From positions 1 to 53,873 of the forward strand of contig JAJFUH010000228.1 in assembly GCA_021372535.1 (NCBI GenBank): a stretch of 53,873 nucleotides of DNA, given 5' to 3'. Within the stretch, counting starts at the first letter, position 1, and each line of letters begins with the position of its first letter. Position numbers and translations under genes: made by a program. Below the pieces are notes generated by a model that had not been told where the DNA came from, did no database searches, and saw only the letters and a program-made list of their open reading frames with translations. Positions 1-7,701 of this stretch are shown piece by piece. Source of the stretch: a bacterium. GTDB taxonomy: Bacteria > Latescibacterota > Latescibacteria > Latescibacterales > Latescibacteraceae.

Positions 1-1165
1 CGGGATTTTCACGATTAGCAGGATGACCATGATTAAAAATCCGGGTAATCCCTTCAATCCCGGTAATCCGGGTTCCGGGTTTTTGTCCTTAGATGAATCC
101 CTATGCGGCATCAACACATCTGCCTCCCGCACCTCCCCCAAAAAATCTGAACCGGGATTTTCACGATTAGCAGGATGACCACGATTAAAAAAATCCGGGT
201 AATCCCTTAATCCCGGTAATCCGGGTTCCAGGTTTTTGTCCTTAGATGAATCCCTATGCGGCATCAACTCATCTGCCTCCCTCACCTCCCCAAAAAAGCT
301 TTGAACCGGGATTTTCACGATTAGCAGGATGACCATGATTAAAAATCCGGGTAATCCCTTCAATCCCGGTAATCCGGGTTCCGGGTTTTTGTCCTTAGAT
401 GAATCCCTATGCGGCATCAACACATTTTCCACCCGCACTTCCCCCAAAAAAACTTTGAACCGGGATTTTCATGATTAGCAGGATGACCACGATTAAAAAA
501 TCCGGGTAATCCCTTCAATCCCGGTAATCCGGGTTCCGGGTTTTGTCCTTAGATGAATCCCTATGCGGCATCAACACATCTGCCTCCCGGCAATCCCCCA
601 AAAAACTTGAACCGGGATTTTCATGATTAGAAGGATGACCACGATTAAAAAATCCGGGTAATCCCTTTCATCCCGGTAATCCGGGTTCCGGGTATTTGTC
701 CTTAGATGAATCCCTATGCGGCATCACACATCTGCCTCCCGCACCTCCCCCAAAAAACTTTGAACCGGGATTTTCACGATTAGCAGGATGACCGCGATTA
801 TAAATCAGGGTAATCCATTAATCCAGGCAATCCGGGTTCCGGGTTTTTGTCCTTAGATGAATCCCTATGCGGCATTAACTCATCTGCCTCCCGCACTTCC
901 CCCAAAAACTTTGAACCATGATTTTCACGATTAGCAGGATGACCGCGATTAAAAAAATCCGGGTAATCCCTTAATCCCGGCAATCCAGGTTCCAGGTTTT
1001 TGTCTTTAGATGAATCCCTATGCGGCATTAACTCATCTGCCTCCCGCACCTCCCCCAAAAAACTTTGAACCGGGATTTTCATGATTTACAGGATGACCAC
1101 GATTTAAAAAAATCCGGGTAATCCCTTCAATCCCGGTAATCCGGGTTCCGGGTATTTGTCTTTAT
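1..1165. repeat. Tandem array of a ~153-bp unit, eight copies
   Basis: The same unit recurs with starts at 1, 153, 307, 461, 613, 766, 917 and 1071, so the period is 151-154 bases. The last copy is cut off near 1165 and the first starts at the window edge, so the array may be longer. Copies differ by scattered substitutions and 1-3 base indels. Each unit holds a core of CCGGGTAATCCC / CCCGGTAATCCGGG, which can fold on itself, and a conserved block GATGAATCCCTATGCGGCAT. The opening part (GATTAGCAGGATGACCA) resembles the ACAGGATT-type intergenic repeats at 25842 and 37682. Because the period is not a multiple of three and frames break between copies, it does not look coding. There are no unique spacers, so it is not CRISPR. 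Confidence 0.95.
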
Positions 1166-1215
1166 TGGAGGTATCATAAAGAATAGATTTATTGTGAAAA
1201 TAGTTTATTATTTAC

Positions 1216-1243
1216 TTGTAATTCAATAAAAAAATGTTATAAT
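1216..1243 (+). promoter_or_regulatory. Candidate sigma70-type promoter
   Basis: A TTGTAA box (1216-1221) lies 16 bases before a perfect TATAAT (1238-1243) in AT-rich sequence between the tandem array and the gene at 1288. It would drive the two-gene membrane module. This is a motif reading only; no transcript evidence exists. Confidence 0.5.
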
Positions 1244-1287
1244 GGGCATTATGAAGAAGGATAGAATTAACGATTAGGGCATTACTT

Positions 1288-1998
1288 ATGGAAACTCATA
1301 AAATAGAAGCTCATAAAATTACTAGACCAATTCAGTTAATGGCTGTTTGGTTCATAGCGCTTTTGCTCATTGATACTACTTTTCTTACAGCCGCGGCAAA
1401 AATAAATAGCCCTACTTGGATAGCTTCAACTTTAGTGATTTCTGCCATTATTTTTGTGCCTTTATTTCTTACCGGTGTTTTTTTGATGCAGACTGTTTTC
1501 AGAAAAGAGCTCCAAGATGATCCGTTCTATTCAGAGTGGTTGAAGAGACAAGAAGAGACTTTCAAAAATTTTGTCCCAGAAAATGTTTCTGTTGCTGGTA
1601 AAATCAATGTAAATGTTTCAGAACCAATAAAAGTGACAACGGTAAGGGACATTCGCATTGGCGAAGACGATCTTGAGAAAAAAAGAAAAAAATCATATGA
1701 GGAAAAAAAGGGATTATTTCTTGTTCATAGTTGGCGACCTTCTATTACCCCGGGACAAGTAGCGGATATTGTGATTTGGCTTCAACAACATGGAGAAGGT
1801 CCGTTATCAAAAGGGATTATTGATAAAGTGGAGTATCAATTAGGACCAAAGTTTTTTAAGCACCCCATGATAAAAACAAACCAATGCGATTCTTTCAGGC
1901 TAGAAGTATCTGCTTATGGGCCGATGCTATGTTTAGCTCGTGTGTATATAGAAGGTGAAAAAGAACCTTTATTGCTTGAGCGTTACATAAACTTTTAG
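1288..1998 (+). CDS. Membrane protein with C-terminal YEATS-like domain
   Basis: A 236-residue protein. Two hydrophobic helices lie at about residues 14-36 and 44-68, followed by a charged linker rich in Lys/Glu (about 125-145). A C-terminal domain at about 145-236 has the pattern VEYQLGPKFF...F.L..SAYGPMLCLARVYI. That order (a 'K-V-x-[FY]-x-L-x-x-x-F' strand pair, a short loop, then 'F-x-L-x-x-x-[GA]-[YW]-G' and a closing strand) resembles the YEATS fold, whose prokaryotic versions occur as sensor domains in conflict-type systems. The family assignment is my inference. The domain faces the cytoplasm if both helices span the membrane. The start ATG has AGGG about 9 bases upstream. The gene is AT-rich compared with later genes, and a second membrane-protein gene follows 89 bases on. 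Confidence 0.75.
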   Translation: METHKIEAHKITRPIQLMAVWFIALLLIDTTFLTAAAKINSPTWIASTLVISAIIFVPLFLTGVFLMQTVFRKELQDDPFYSEWLKRQEETFKNFVPENVSVAGKINVNVSEPIKVTTVRDIRIGEDDLEKKRKKSYEEKKGLFLVHSWRPSITPGQVADIVIWLQQHGEGPLSKGIIDKVEYQLGPKFFKHPMIKTNQCDSFRLEVSAYGPMLCLARVYIEGEKEPLLLERYINF

Positions 1999-2087
1999 GT
2001 TGCCCCTATCAATGCGCTTCAACTACGGTTTAACATAGTGGCTTAGCTTGGTTATTTAAGGTGCACTATTATTAAAAAGAATAAAAT

Positions 2088-2843
2088 ATGGACATTGTTA
2101 ATAATCCCTGGATAATTGGCATTGGTGGTGGAATATTAAGTGGGCTGGTTGTAACTATTATTTCACGTTCAGTCCTATCAAAAAGAGAAAATAAAGAATA
2201 TATTCAAAAAGTATTTTCAGCAAATCGTGAAATTATTTATTCGATTAGACCTGGTATTTCTGAGAATATTGTGCCTACTCCAGAGATAATAGAATCATTA
2301 AGAAATTCAACAGCCAGAAAATACTTTGTTGATAAAAAAGATATTTATAGTATTAGAGAAATTGCTCAAGAGTTAATAAAAGAAGTAATGGATTCAAGTT
2401 TTATATCTGCAAAAACCAAAGAAGATTATTGCAATCGTTTGGCAGATTTGAATGAATTTGAAAATGAAAAAATAACAAAGAAAGAGAAATTAGAGCAGGA
2501 CATCAAAACATCCTCTTCAATTTTAATTGAAAGTAGGGAACGGTCGGTTCAACTTGTAAGCATCATGTTCGGTATATTATCAGCGATGATGACTATCTTA
2601 ATAGTGTTAACAACAACATATTTAAAAAATACCTCCACAAAATTATCTATATTTCAAGAAAAATCTTTTATAATTTTACCTACATTATTTTCAATAACGA
2701 CCGTTTTAGCTTCAATGTTGTTTTTAAGTGAAATTCAGCGTAGAAAAAAGCGTAGAAAAAAAGGAGAAATCGAGATTATGCAAATTCAATCCGTTGAAAA
2801 GCAAAAAAAAGAAAACATAAAAAATGGTTCAAGTGACCCTTAG
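2088..2843 (+). CDS. Hypothetical membrane protein, three predicted helices
   Basis: I do not recognise a named family. The 251-residue protein starts with a hydrophobic helix (about residues 8-30, glycine-rich, IIGIGGGILSGLVV). A long soluble, charged and largely helical middle follows (35-150). Two more hydrophobic helices (about 155-180 and 192-212) and a very basic Lys/Arg tail complete it. The middle part would be cytoplasmic or form a coiled linker. It lies just after the YEATS-like gene, has the same AT-rich composition, and no terminator is visible between them, so the two are probably one transcript. No clear Shine-Dalgarno precedes the ATG. Function unknown; a two-component membrane module is a reasonable guess. 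Confidence 0.75.
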   Translation: MDIVNNPWIIGIGGGILSGLVVTIISRSVLSKRENKEYIQKVFSANREIIYSIRPGISENIVPTPEIIESLRNSTARKYFVDKKDIYSIREIAQELIKEVMDSSFISAKTKEDYCNRLADLNEFENEKITKKEKLEQDIKTSSSILIESRERSVQLVSIMFGILSAMMTILIVLTTTYLKNTSTKLSIFQEKSFIILPTLFSITTVLASMLFLSEIQRRKKRRKKGEIEIMQIQSVEKQKKENIKNGSSDP

Positions 2844-3283
2844 GGCTGTGTTTCAATTTAATTTTTTATACCTCATAAAAAGTTGTTCAAAGCATGAAAA
2901 CACTAAATATCTCAAGCTTAACCAAGAAATAAAATCGTTTCTTTATAACCAGTTTGCGTAATCACTTACATCGCACCCTTATTGTACACATTAAAAATCA
3001 TCAATTGACCAATATTATCATTTCCTACTGGGATGCAAATACAATGCACATAGTCATCAATTTGCCAGTATGTATCCGTGTCCTTTCGAGCTCGCAGTTC
3101 GTCATTCACTCGTGATCCCTTCCCTACCCCCCTCTGCCTAACCCCTCCAAAATATTTACCCACTTTAAACCGATTTTTTAGCATGCATATTACATCCCTC
3201 GGGCATAGTCGCCACACATGCTTCGGAGCAGAAGAATAAAGGAGCCGGGTTATGCAAGTATTACTTCTTCCTTCCACCCGTCT
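2844..3283. other. Intergenic region, no supported gene
   Basis: About 440 bases between convergent genes. The first ~110 bases are AT-rich. A 103-codon minus-strand reading frame (2966-3277) exists but has no recognisable domain and no convincing composition, so it is not called. No hairpin terminator stands out. Confidence 0.5.
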
Positions 3284-5212
3284 TTACTTCCGTGTCCTCG
3301 GCCCGTATACAACCTCCGGGTCGCCGATCTCATATGCGCCGAGGTCGGGGGCCTTCCCGGAATAGCCGTCGTTGATGTTGGGGAGCACACAGCCTGAATC
3401 GACTGCCTTCGAACCGGGAACAAGACGGAAATCGAAATCCTTTGGATCGTAGATCGTATTGGTTTTCTCCGGATCGGGACGGGTCACCTTCCTGAAGATA
3501 TCGTAATCCACGATCACCCCGTGCTCCTCACGGCCTGTCACCCTGAAAAATTCGTCGAGCGTGGCGAACGAACCGCCGAGCGGCTCCTTCAGGTCGTAAT
3601 CGAATCGTTTACCACCGGCCGGAGAACGCCACATGAACTGTACATCGGAATTGCGGTTCAGCCGGTAGCCGTCGTAGTCGAATGTCGTACTGCTCGTGTA
3701 GGTGCTCACATTCAGGATTGGTCGTTTGGGCGTATCGGTGCCGAGAAAAAGATTGTTGCGCAGGTGGGTGTTCTGGAACGGGGGCGATCCCGCCCACTCG
3801 GAGCAGAGGGTGTTGTGGTAGGTGAGCACGCCGATGGGATAGATATTATATTTGAACGCTCCTCCACGCGGCGCATGGTAGACAATGTTGCGGATGAAGT
3901 AACAGGGGCCACCGTAGATCGGCTGCGCGGACAGGGCGCCGGCCCCTACGTTGAATCCACGGTTTCTGAAAACGCGGATGTTGTGCGAGCCGCAGTCAGC
4001 TTCGATCAAATTGTCCGACATCATGTACAGATCGTTGTTGTAGAAATCGATGGAGCACACTTTCCAGTCCTCACGCTCCGTCGGACCCTGCTCCGTTATG
4101 TCGATGCCATCGTGGAAGTACGCGAGATAATTGTTACAGACCACATGACCGCTGCCGTTTACATCGACACCGATAAATGAGACAAGCGGAGCACGGAGGG
4201 ATTCATCGGCCCATTTTTCCGTCCATCCCGGGAGGTTGATTTTCCTGCCGAGTATCACATTGTCGGCAATATAGAAATTACGACTGCCGCCGTACTGGGC
4301 GTTGATGCCGCAGCCTACATCCACCATGCGGCAATTGCGGACAACGAGCTCCTGGCATCCGTGGGCGAATTTGAGTCCGGCCATGATTGCCACATCACAA
4401 TTCCTGATGGTGATACCCTCGATATGGGTGTAATCGGCATAAATGACATCGAACAAACGGTAAACACCGTCGCCGTCGAATATCGCCTCGCCGTCACCCG
4501 CACCGCGAATGACAATGGGTTTGTCGGGTGTGCCGCTTTTCGTGAGCGCGTATGTTCCGTGGAAATGCATCCACAGGGGTTCGTAGTACGTCAGGCGATC
4601 CGATTTGTAGACGCCGGCATGGATGAGGATGATGTCGCCGGGCCGGGCGCCATGTTCCCCGCCGGACCCCCAGAGACTCCGTCCGGGGCCGTAATAGGCA
4701 TGCATAAGACCTGTGAATGACGGCTCCTCTTTCTGTCCCTTGTAATCGGGCGGATAGACATGGAGCACACGGCCTTCCTCTTGAACCTTCGGTTCCTGCC
4801 GTGTTTTCACCGTGACCGTACTCACCGCATCACCCCTGATCCCGTCGGGGTCCTTCATTTCGAACCGGCATTCGTATTCGGTTCCCGGAGTGAGCTCGAA
4901 GATGCTTCCCGCGAACATGTTCGGCGCGGTATAGTCCAGTGCGACCACCTCGTGAACGATGTGCTCGCCGCCGATGTGGAGAAGCGGGAGCGCGTTTTTC
5001 CATGCGGTATCGCCCTTTTTACGGAATGTCACATCCACCGTGGCGTTACGGTTATCGTCGCCGTTCACCTGCCATTCGAAACCGGCGCACAGCAGTGTCG
5101 GCGGTTCGACGATGAATTTTCCGGGGGTGACGGCGTCTTCGGAAAAAACCGGAGAGAGTGTACATGCCAATACGATGAAATTCACAATGAAAACGATACG
5201 TAATTGCCTCAC
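3284..5212 (-). CDS. Exported right-handed beta-helix (pectate-lyase-like) protein
   Basis: A 642-residue secreted protein. A signal peptide covers about residues 1-24. It is followed by a fibronectin-III-like sandwich (about 30-140) with the pattern L.AGFEWQV...V..R..G...W..A, then a parallel beta-helix (about 160-610) with repeated short strands such as YTHIEGITIRNCDVAIM and ELVVRNCRMVDVG. It ends in DSGCVLPNINDGYSGKAPDLGAYE, a motif common at the end of such helices. The family is used for polysaccharide lyases or binding proteins; no catalytic residues can be assigned safely. The start is GTG, chosen because AAGGAGG sits 6-7 bases upstream. It has the same architecture as the protein at 35931-37628 (paralogue). 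It probably acts in the periplasm or outside the cell on polysaccharide. Confidence 0.88.
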   Translation of the reverse strand: MRQLRIVFIVNFIVLACTLSPVFSEDAVTPGKFIVEPPTLLCAGFEWQVNGDDNRNATVDVTFRKKGDTAWKNALPLLHIGGEHIVHEVVALDYTAPNMFAGSIFELTPGTEYECRFEMKDPDGIRGDAVSTVTVKTRQEPKVQEEGRVLHVYPPDYKGQKEEPSFTGLMHAYYGPGRSLWGSGGEHGARPGDIILIHAGVYKSDRLTYYEPLWMHFHGTYALTKSGTPDKPIVIRGAGDGEAIFDGDGVYRLFDVIYADYTHIEGITIRNCDVAIMAGLKFAHGCQELVVRNCRMVDVGCGINAQYGGSRNFYIADNVILGRKINLPGWTEKWADESLRAPLVSFIGVDVNGSGHVVCNNYLAYFHDGIDITEQGPTEREDWKVCSIDFYNNDLYMMSDNLIEADCGSHNIRVFRNRGFNVGAGALSAQPIYGGPCYFIRNIVYHAPRGGAFKYNIYPIGVLTYHNTLCSEWAGSPPFQNTHLRNNLFLGTDTPKRPILNVSTYTSSTTFDYDGYRLNRNSDVQFMWRSPAGGKRFDYDLKEPLGGSFATLDEFFRVTGREEHGVIVDYDIFRKVTRPDPEKTNTIYDPKDFDFRLVPGSKAVDSGCVLPNINDGYSGKAPDLGAYEIGDPEVVYGPRTRK

Positions 5213-5302
5213 CTGATGCCTCCTTACATCGGATTATCTGAAAATCAAAACCCGTCATTCACATGAACGTAACATGCCCGTATCAAACCCATCCCCCCCT
5301 TT

Positions 5303-6853
5303 TCATCCCTCCGAAACATTGACCCACCGGACGCCGATTTTCGGGCAGGCGTATTCCATCTCACGGGTGTAGTCGCCGCATGCCATCATCCAGTGAAAGC
5401 CGCGGTGATCACGGAGCAGCTTCTTCCAGTCTCCCCCGATTTCGATGTCGTACTGAGAACGGCAGATGTCGTAGAACGGGTTACCGGCGATCGTGCCCCT
5501 GAAACCGAGCCACTCCTTCTGGCCGGAGTCGGGGCAGATCATCGTAACATCAGTGCCGATCGGCAGCTCGACCTTCGGCGCGGCGCCGTAATCGGACTCG
5601 AAGTGCGTCACAATCTTCGCCGCGGCGTACCGTTTCCCGTCCATGCGCCGCGGGGCGGTGCAGTGCGCGCAGGTCACCATGCCGTTGTGCGGGAATGTGG
5701 GATCGTTCAGGAAAACCGGCCTGCCGGAGATGGCGTTCAGGAGAATCCCCGAAGGAATGACATTGAAATCGGACTCGCAGAATGTCGGGATTCCCTCGTC
5801 GTTGAGCAGGCTCAGGGTCAGGCAGGCGGTGGTCTCCGCCATGGGAATCACTGTGGACATGCAGTCCATGATGGTGAACGCATCGGCCTTGTTCGCGGCC
5901 AGGAGGTCCCTGAATATGCTGTGGAGGAGAAAGCAGTTGACCACAAACTGACGGTCGGTTTGGAGGGATGTTCCGGGCATGGAGAGGTAGGTGACGGCGT
6001 TCTTTTCCGCTCCGGAGACACGGTTCCTGTCCGCGCGGGCCGCCTTGATCCGCTCCCCTAATTCATCGTAGGAGACCGTGATGATGTTTATGCCGAATTT
6101 CTCACGGGAAACATCGGGCGATTTCGGACAGCACCAGCCCGAGCAACCGCCGAGCGCGACAATCCGTCTGCCGGTAAAGTTTTTGATGCCGTAGAGCGCC
6201 CTCAGACGGTACGCGAGCTCGCCGTAATCGTCCACGACGATATCGTTGTAATCCATGCCGGCGGGATTACGGTAGGTGTCGAGCTCGAAATTGTCGCCGC
6301 CCGTTCTCAGGAAGCGGTTGTGAATGATTTCGTACCAGAGGTACACGGGGCCCGAACGGTGACGGATAAAGATGAGATTGTTCCTCTTCTCCGATACGGA
6401 GCCCTCGATGACATTCGTCCACCCCGAAGCGGCGTAGATCACCGGGACATCGTAGGTGTCAGCCTCGCGAATACGGGCGGCTTCCTCGACAGTTCTGACC
6501 TTTACGACGGGTAGGATACGGACGGGGAACCCGGCGTTTTTCGCCAAGGAATCGAGCTCTCCGGTGATTCTCGCGACTTCACCGGTTATATCGGCCTCTG
6601 TCTGGAGACCTCCCCAGGGTCTCCATGATGTGGCGGGTTTCTTTTTGAAGAGGTCGTACACGAGAACCGGCTGGACACGCAGCTCCTCCCCCGTGACCGC
6701 AAGCGGCATGTCGGGATTCCACGATCCGGCCGCGGCCGGAGACTGCGGAGCCGCCGATGCCGTATACGCCGCATGTGCACCGGCAACACCGAGGGCTGAC
6801 AGTCCCATGAACATTCGCCTGCTGATATTCATCGCATTGCATTCGCAGCACAT
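5303..6853 (-). CDS. Tat-exported L-fucose/arabinose-isomerase-like protein
   Basis: A 516-residue protein with an N-terminal twin-arginine signal (NISRRMFMGLSALG, then an Ala-rich h/c region to about residue 40). The C-terminal half has the sugar-isomerase pattern CESDFNVIPSG...GRPVFLNDPTF...AHCTAPRRM...GFHWMM.CGDY. Glu360 and Asp384 are 24 residues apart, the same spacing as the metal ligands Glu337 and Asp361 of E. coli FucI; His487 may be the third ligand. It is shorter than FucI (591 residues). Ketol-isomerases are normally cytoplasmic, so a Tat signal is unusual. The upstream ATG has a G-rich AGGGGGG 5 bases before it; an internal ATG at 6832 (MNISRR) is possible but lacks one. Its neighbour at 3284 suggests a role in sugar release or modification. 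Substrate unknown. Confidence 0.82.
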   Translation of the reverse strand: MCCECNAMNISRRMFMGLSALGVAGAHAAYTASAAPQSPAAAGSWNPDMPLAVTGEELRVQPVLVYDLFKKKPATSWRPWGGLQTEADITGEVARITGELDSLAKNAGFPVRILPVVKVRTVEEAARIREADTYDVPVIYAASGWTNVIEGSVSEKRNNLIFIRHRSGPVYLWYEIIHNRFLRTGGDNFELDTYRNPAGMDYNDIVVDDYGELAYRLRALYGIKNFTGRRIVALGGCSGWCCPKSPDVSREKFGINIITVSYDELGERIKAARADRNRVSGAEKNAVTYLSMPGTSLQTDRQFVVNCFLLHSIFRDLLAANKADAFTIMDCMSTVIPMAETTACLTLSLLNDEGIPTFCESDFNVIPSGILLNAISGRPVFLNDPTFPHNGMVTCAHCTAPRRMDGKRYAAAKIVTHFESDYGAAPKVELPIGTDVTMICPDSGQKEWLGFRGTIAGNPFYDICRSQYDIEIGGDWKKLLRDHRGFHWMMACGDYTREMEYACPKIGVRWVNVSEG

Positions 6854-7056
6854 ACTGCCCCCCTGTGAGATAAAGGTGTAAATAAGATGTTTTCACTACC
6901 CTTAATGAACTTTCAGGGAATAATCAGAATAATGTTCATATACAGAACAAAACTGTTTTCATCTTTCAGTGCAAAAATTTTTAATATTTTAAGTTATTTA
7001 TCTATTATTTTTAAAGTTACAAATGCCATAATTAATAGCATTTTTCTAAAAATAAA

Positions 7057-7085
7057 TTGACAAATCTGCACATGTTTGTTATGTT
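7057..7085 (+). promoter_or_regulatory. Candidate strong promoter upstream of the 7189 ORF
   Basis: A perfect TTGACA (7057-7062) is followed after 17 bases by TATGTT (7080-7085). It lies in the AT-rich 6854-7188 intergenic region between the divergent isomerase-like gene and the ORF at 7189. A TATACT at 7103 is an alternative -10. I see no other feature in this intergenic stretch. Confidence 0.5.
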
Positions 7086-7188
7086 TCTTTAAAGATCAGA
7101 CATATACTAATTTAACAATCCTCATAATTGTGATACATGGGCATACCAAAGGATGAAAAAATGAGTTTTCACTTACAAGGGGAATACA

Positions 7189-7581
7189 ATGGAATTAACT
7201 TTTAAAAGTCTTGTGATAAAGTCTGTACGTGTGGATATAAGCTGTCAAGGGTCGTCACAAAGCGCCGATTTACATGCCCTTGACAGCATCAAAACAATAC
7301 ATTTCATTATCGGGCTCGTGAAAACCATACTTTTTCACAGCCCTCTTAATACATTGATAAAATTTAATCTTATTGAAGAATTTGAAAAGAACTTTTTTAA
7401 AAAACTTGTTACTTCAGTATTTAATGATTTTGTAAGTACCATGCAGGATATTATCAGCACTGATCAATTCATCAGAGACTTGCCTTCATTCCTGGGATCA
7501 TCCAATAACATTATCAGACAAGACTTTGTTTCAGCTATCGGTGCTACTCATGCAATCGAAGGCACAGTATTACACAGCTAA
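7189..7581 (+). CDS. Small ORF whose first third is a dispersed structured repeat
   Basis: A 130-codon ORF with AAGGGG about 7 bases before its ATG and a candidate promoter at 7057. Residues 4-53 (FKSLVIKSV...DLHALDS...VKTILFHSPL) match the N-terminal end of the membrane fusion protein encoded at 27336-28721 and a minus-strand reading of 35700-35850. Residues 54-130 are helical-looking and unique in the window. It may be a real small protein, a truncated relic of a longer gene, or an ORF created by the repeat. The good ribosome site is the only reason to list it as coding. Function unknown. Confidence 0.4.
   Translation: MELTFKSLVIKSVRVDISCQGSSQSADLHALDSIKTIHFIIGLVKTILFHSPLNTLIKFNLIEEFEKNFFKKLVTSVFNDFVSTMQDIISTDQFIRDLPSFLGSSNNIIRQDFVSAIGATHAIEGTVLHS
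7195..7344 (+). repeat. Structured dispersed repeat, copy 1 (two hairpins)
   Basis: About 150 bases nearly identical to the inverted copy at 35699-35850. It contains a perfect 11-bp stem GCTGTCAAGGG (7241-7251) / CCCTTGACAGC (7277-7287). A second stem pairs GGGCT-GTGAAAA (7312-7324) with TTTTCAC-AGCCC (7332-7343), with one bulge. A diverged third copy forms the 5' end of the gene at 27336-28721. Confidence 0.85.
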
Positions 7582-7701
7582 GAAATCATAGAGTCTTTAA
7601 AAAGCTGAATTAAAAATGATATATACTATTCAAATCCGTTAACATCCGTGTTCTAATTACTTTATATGTGAAAAGATCGGGATCCTCTCATATTTATCAC
7701 A

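Noticed and set aside
798-1082. 94-codon minus-strand frame in the tandem array
   Set aside because: It is simply two repeat units read through; the 151-154 base period breaks the frame in other copies, and there is no ribosome site.
1-1165. CRISPR array
   Set aside because: The whole ~153-bp unit repeats, with no short direct repeats separated by unique spacers and no cas genes.
2966-3277. 103-codon minus-strand ORF
   Set aside because: No domain, odd composition and no Shine-Dalgarno; looks like chance reading of non-coding DNA.
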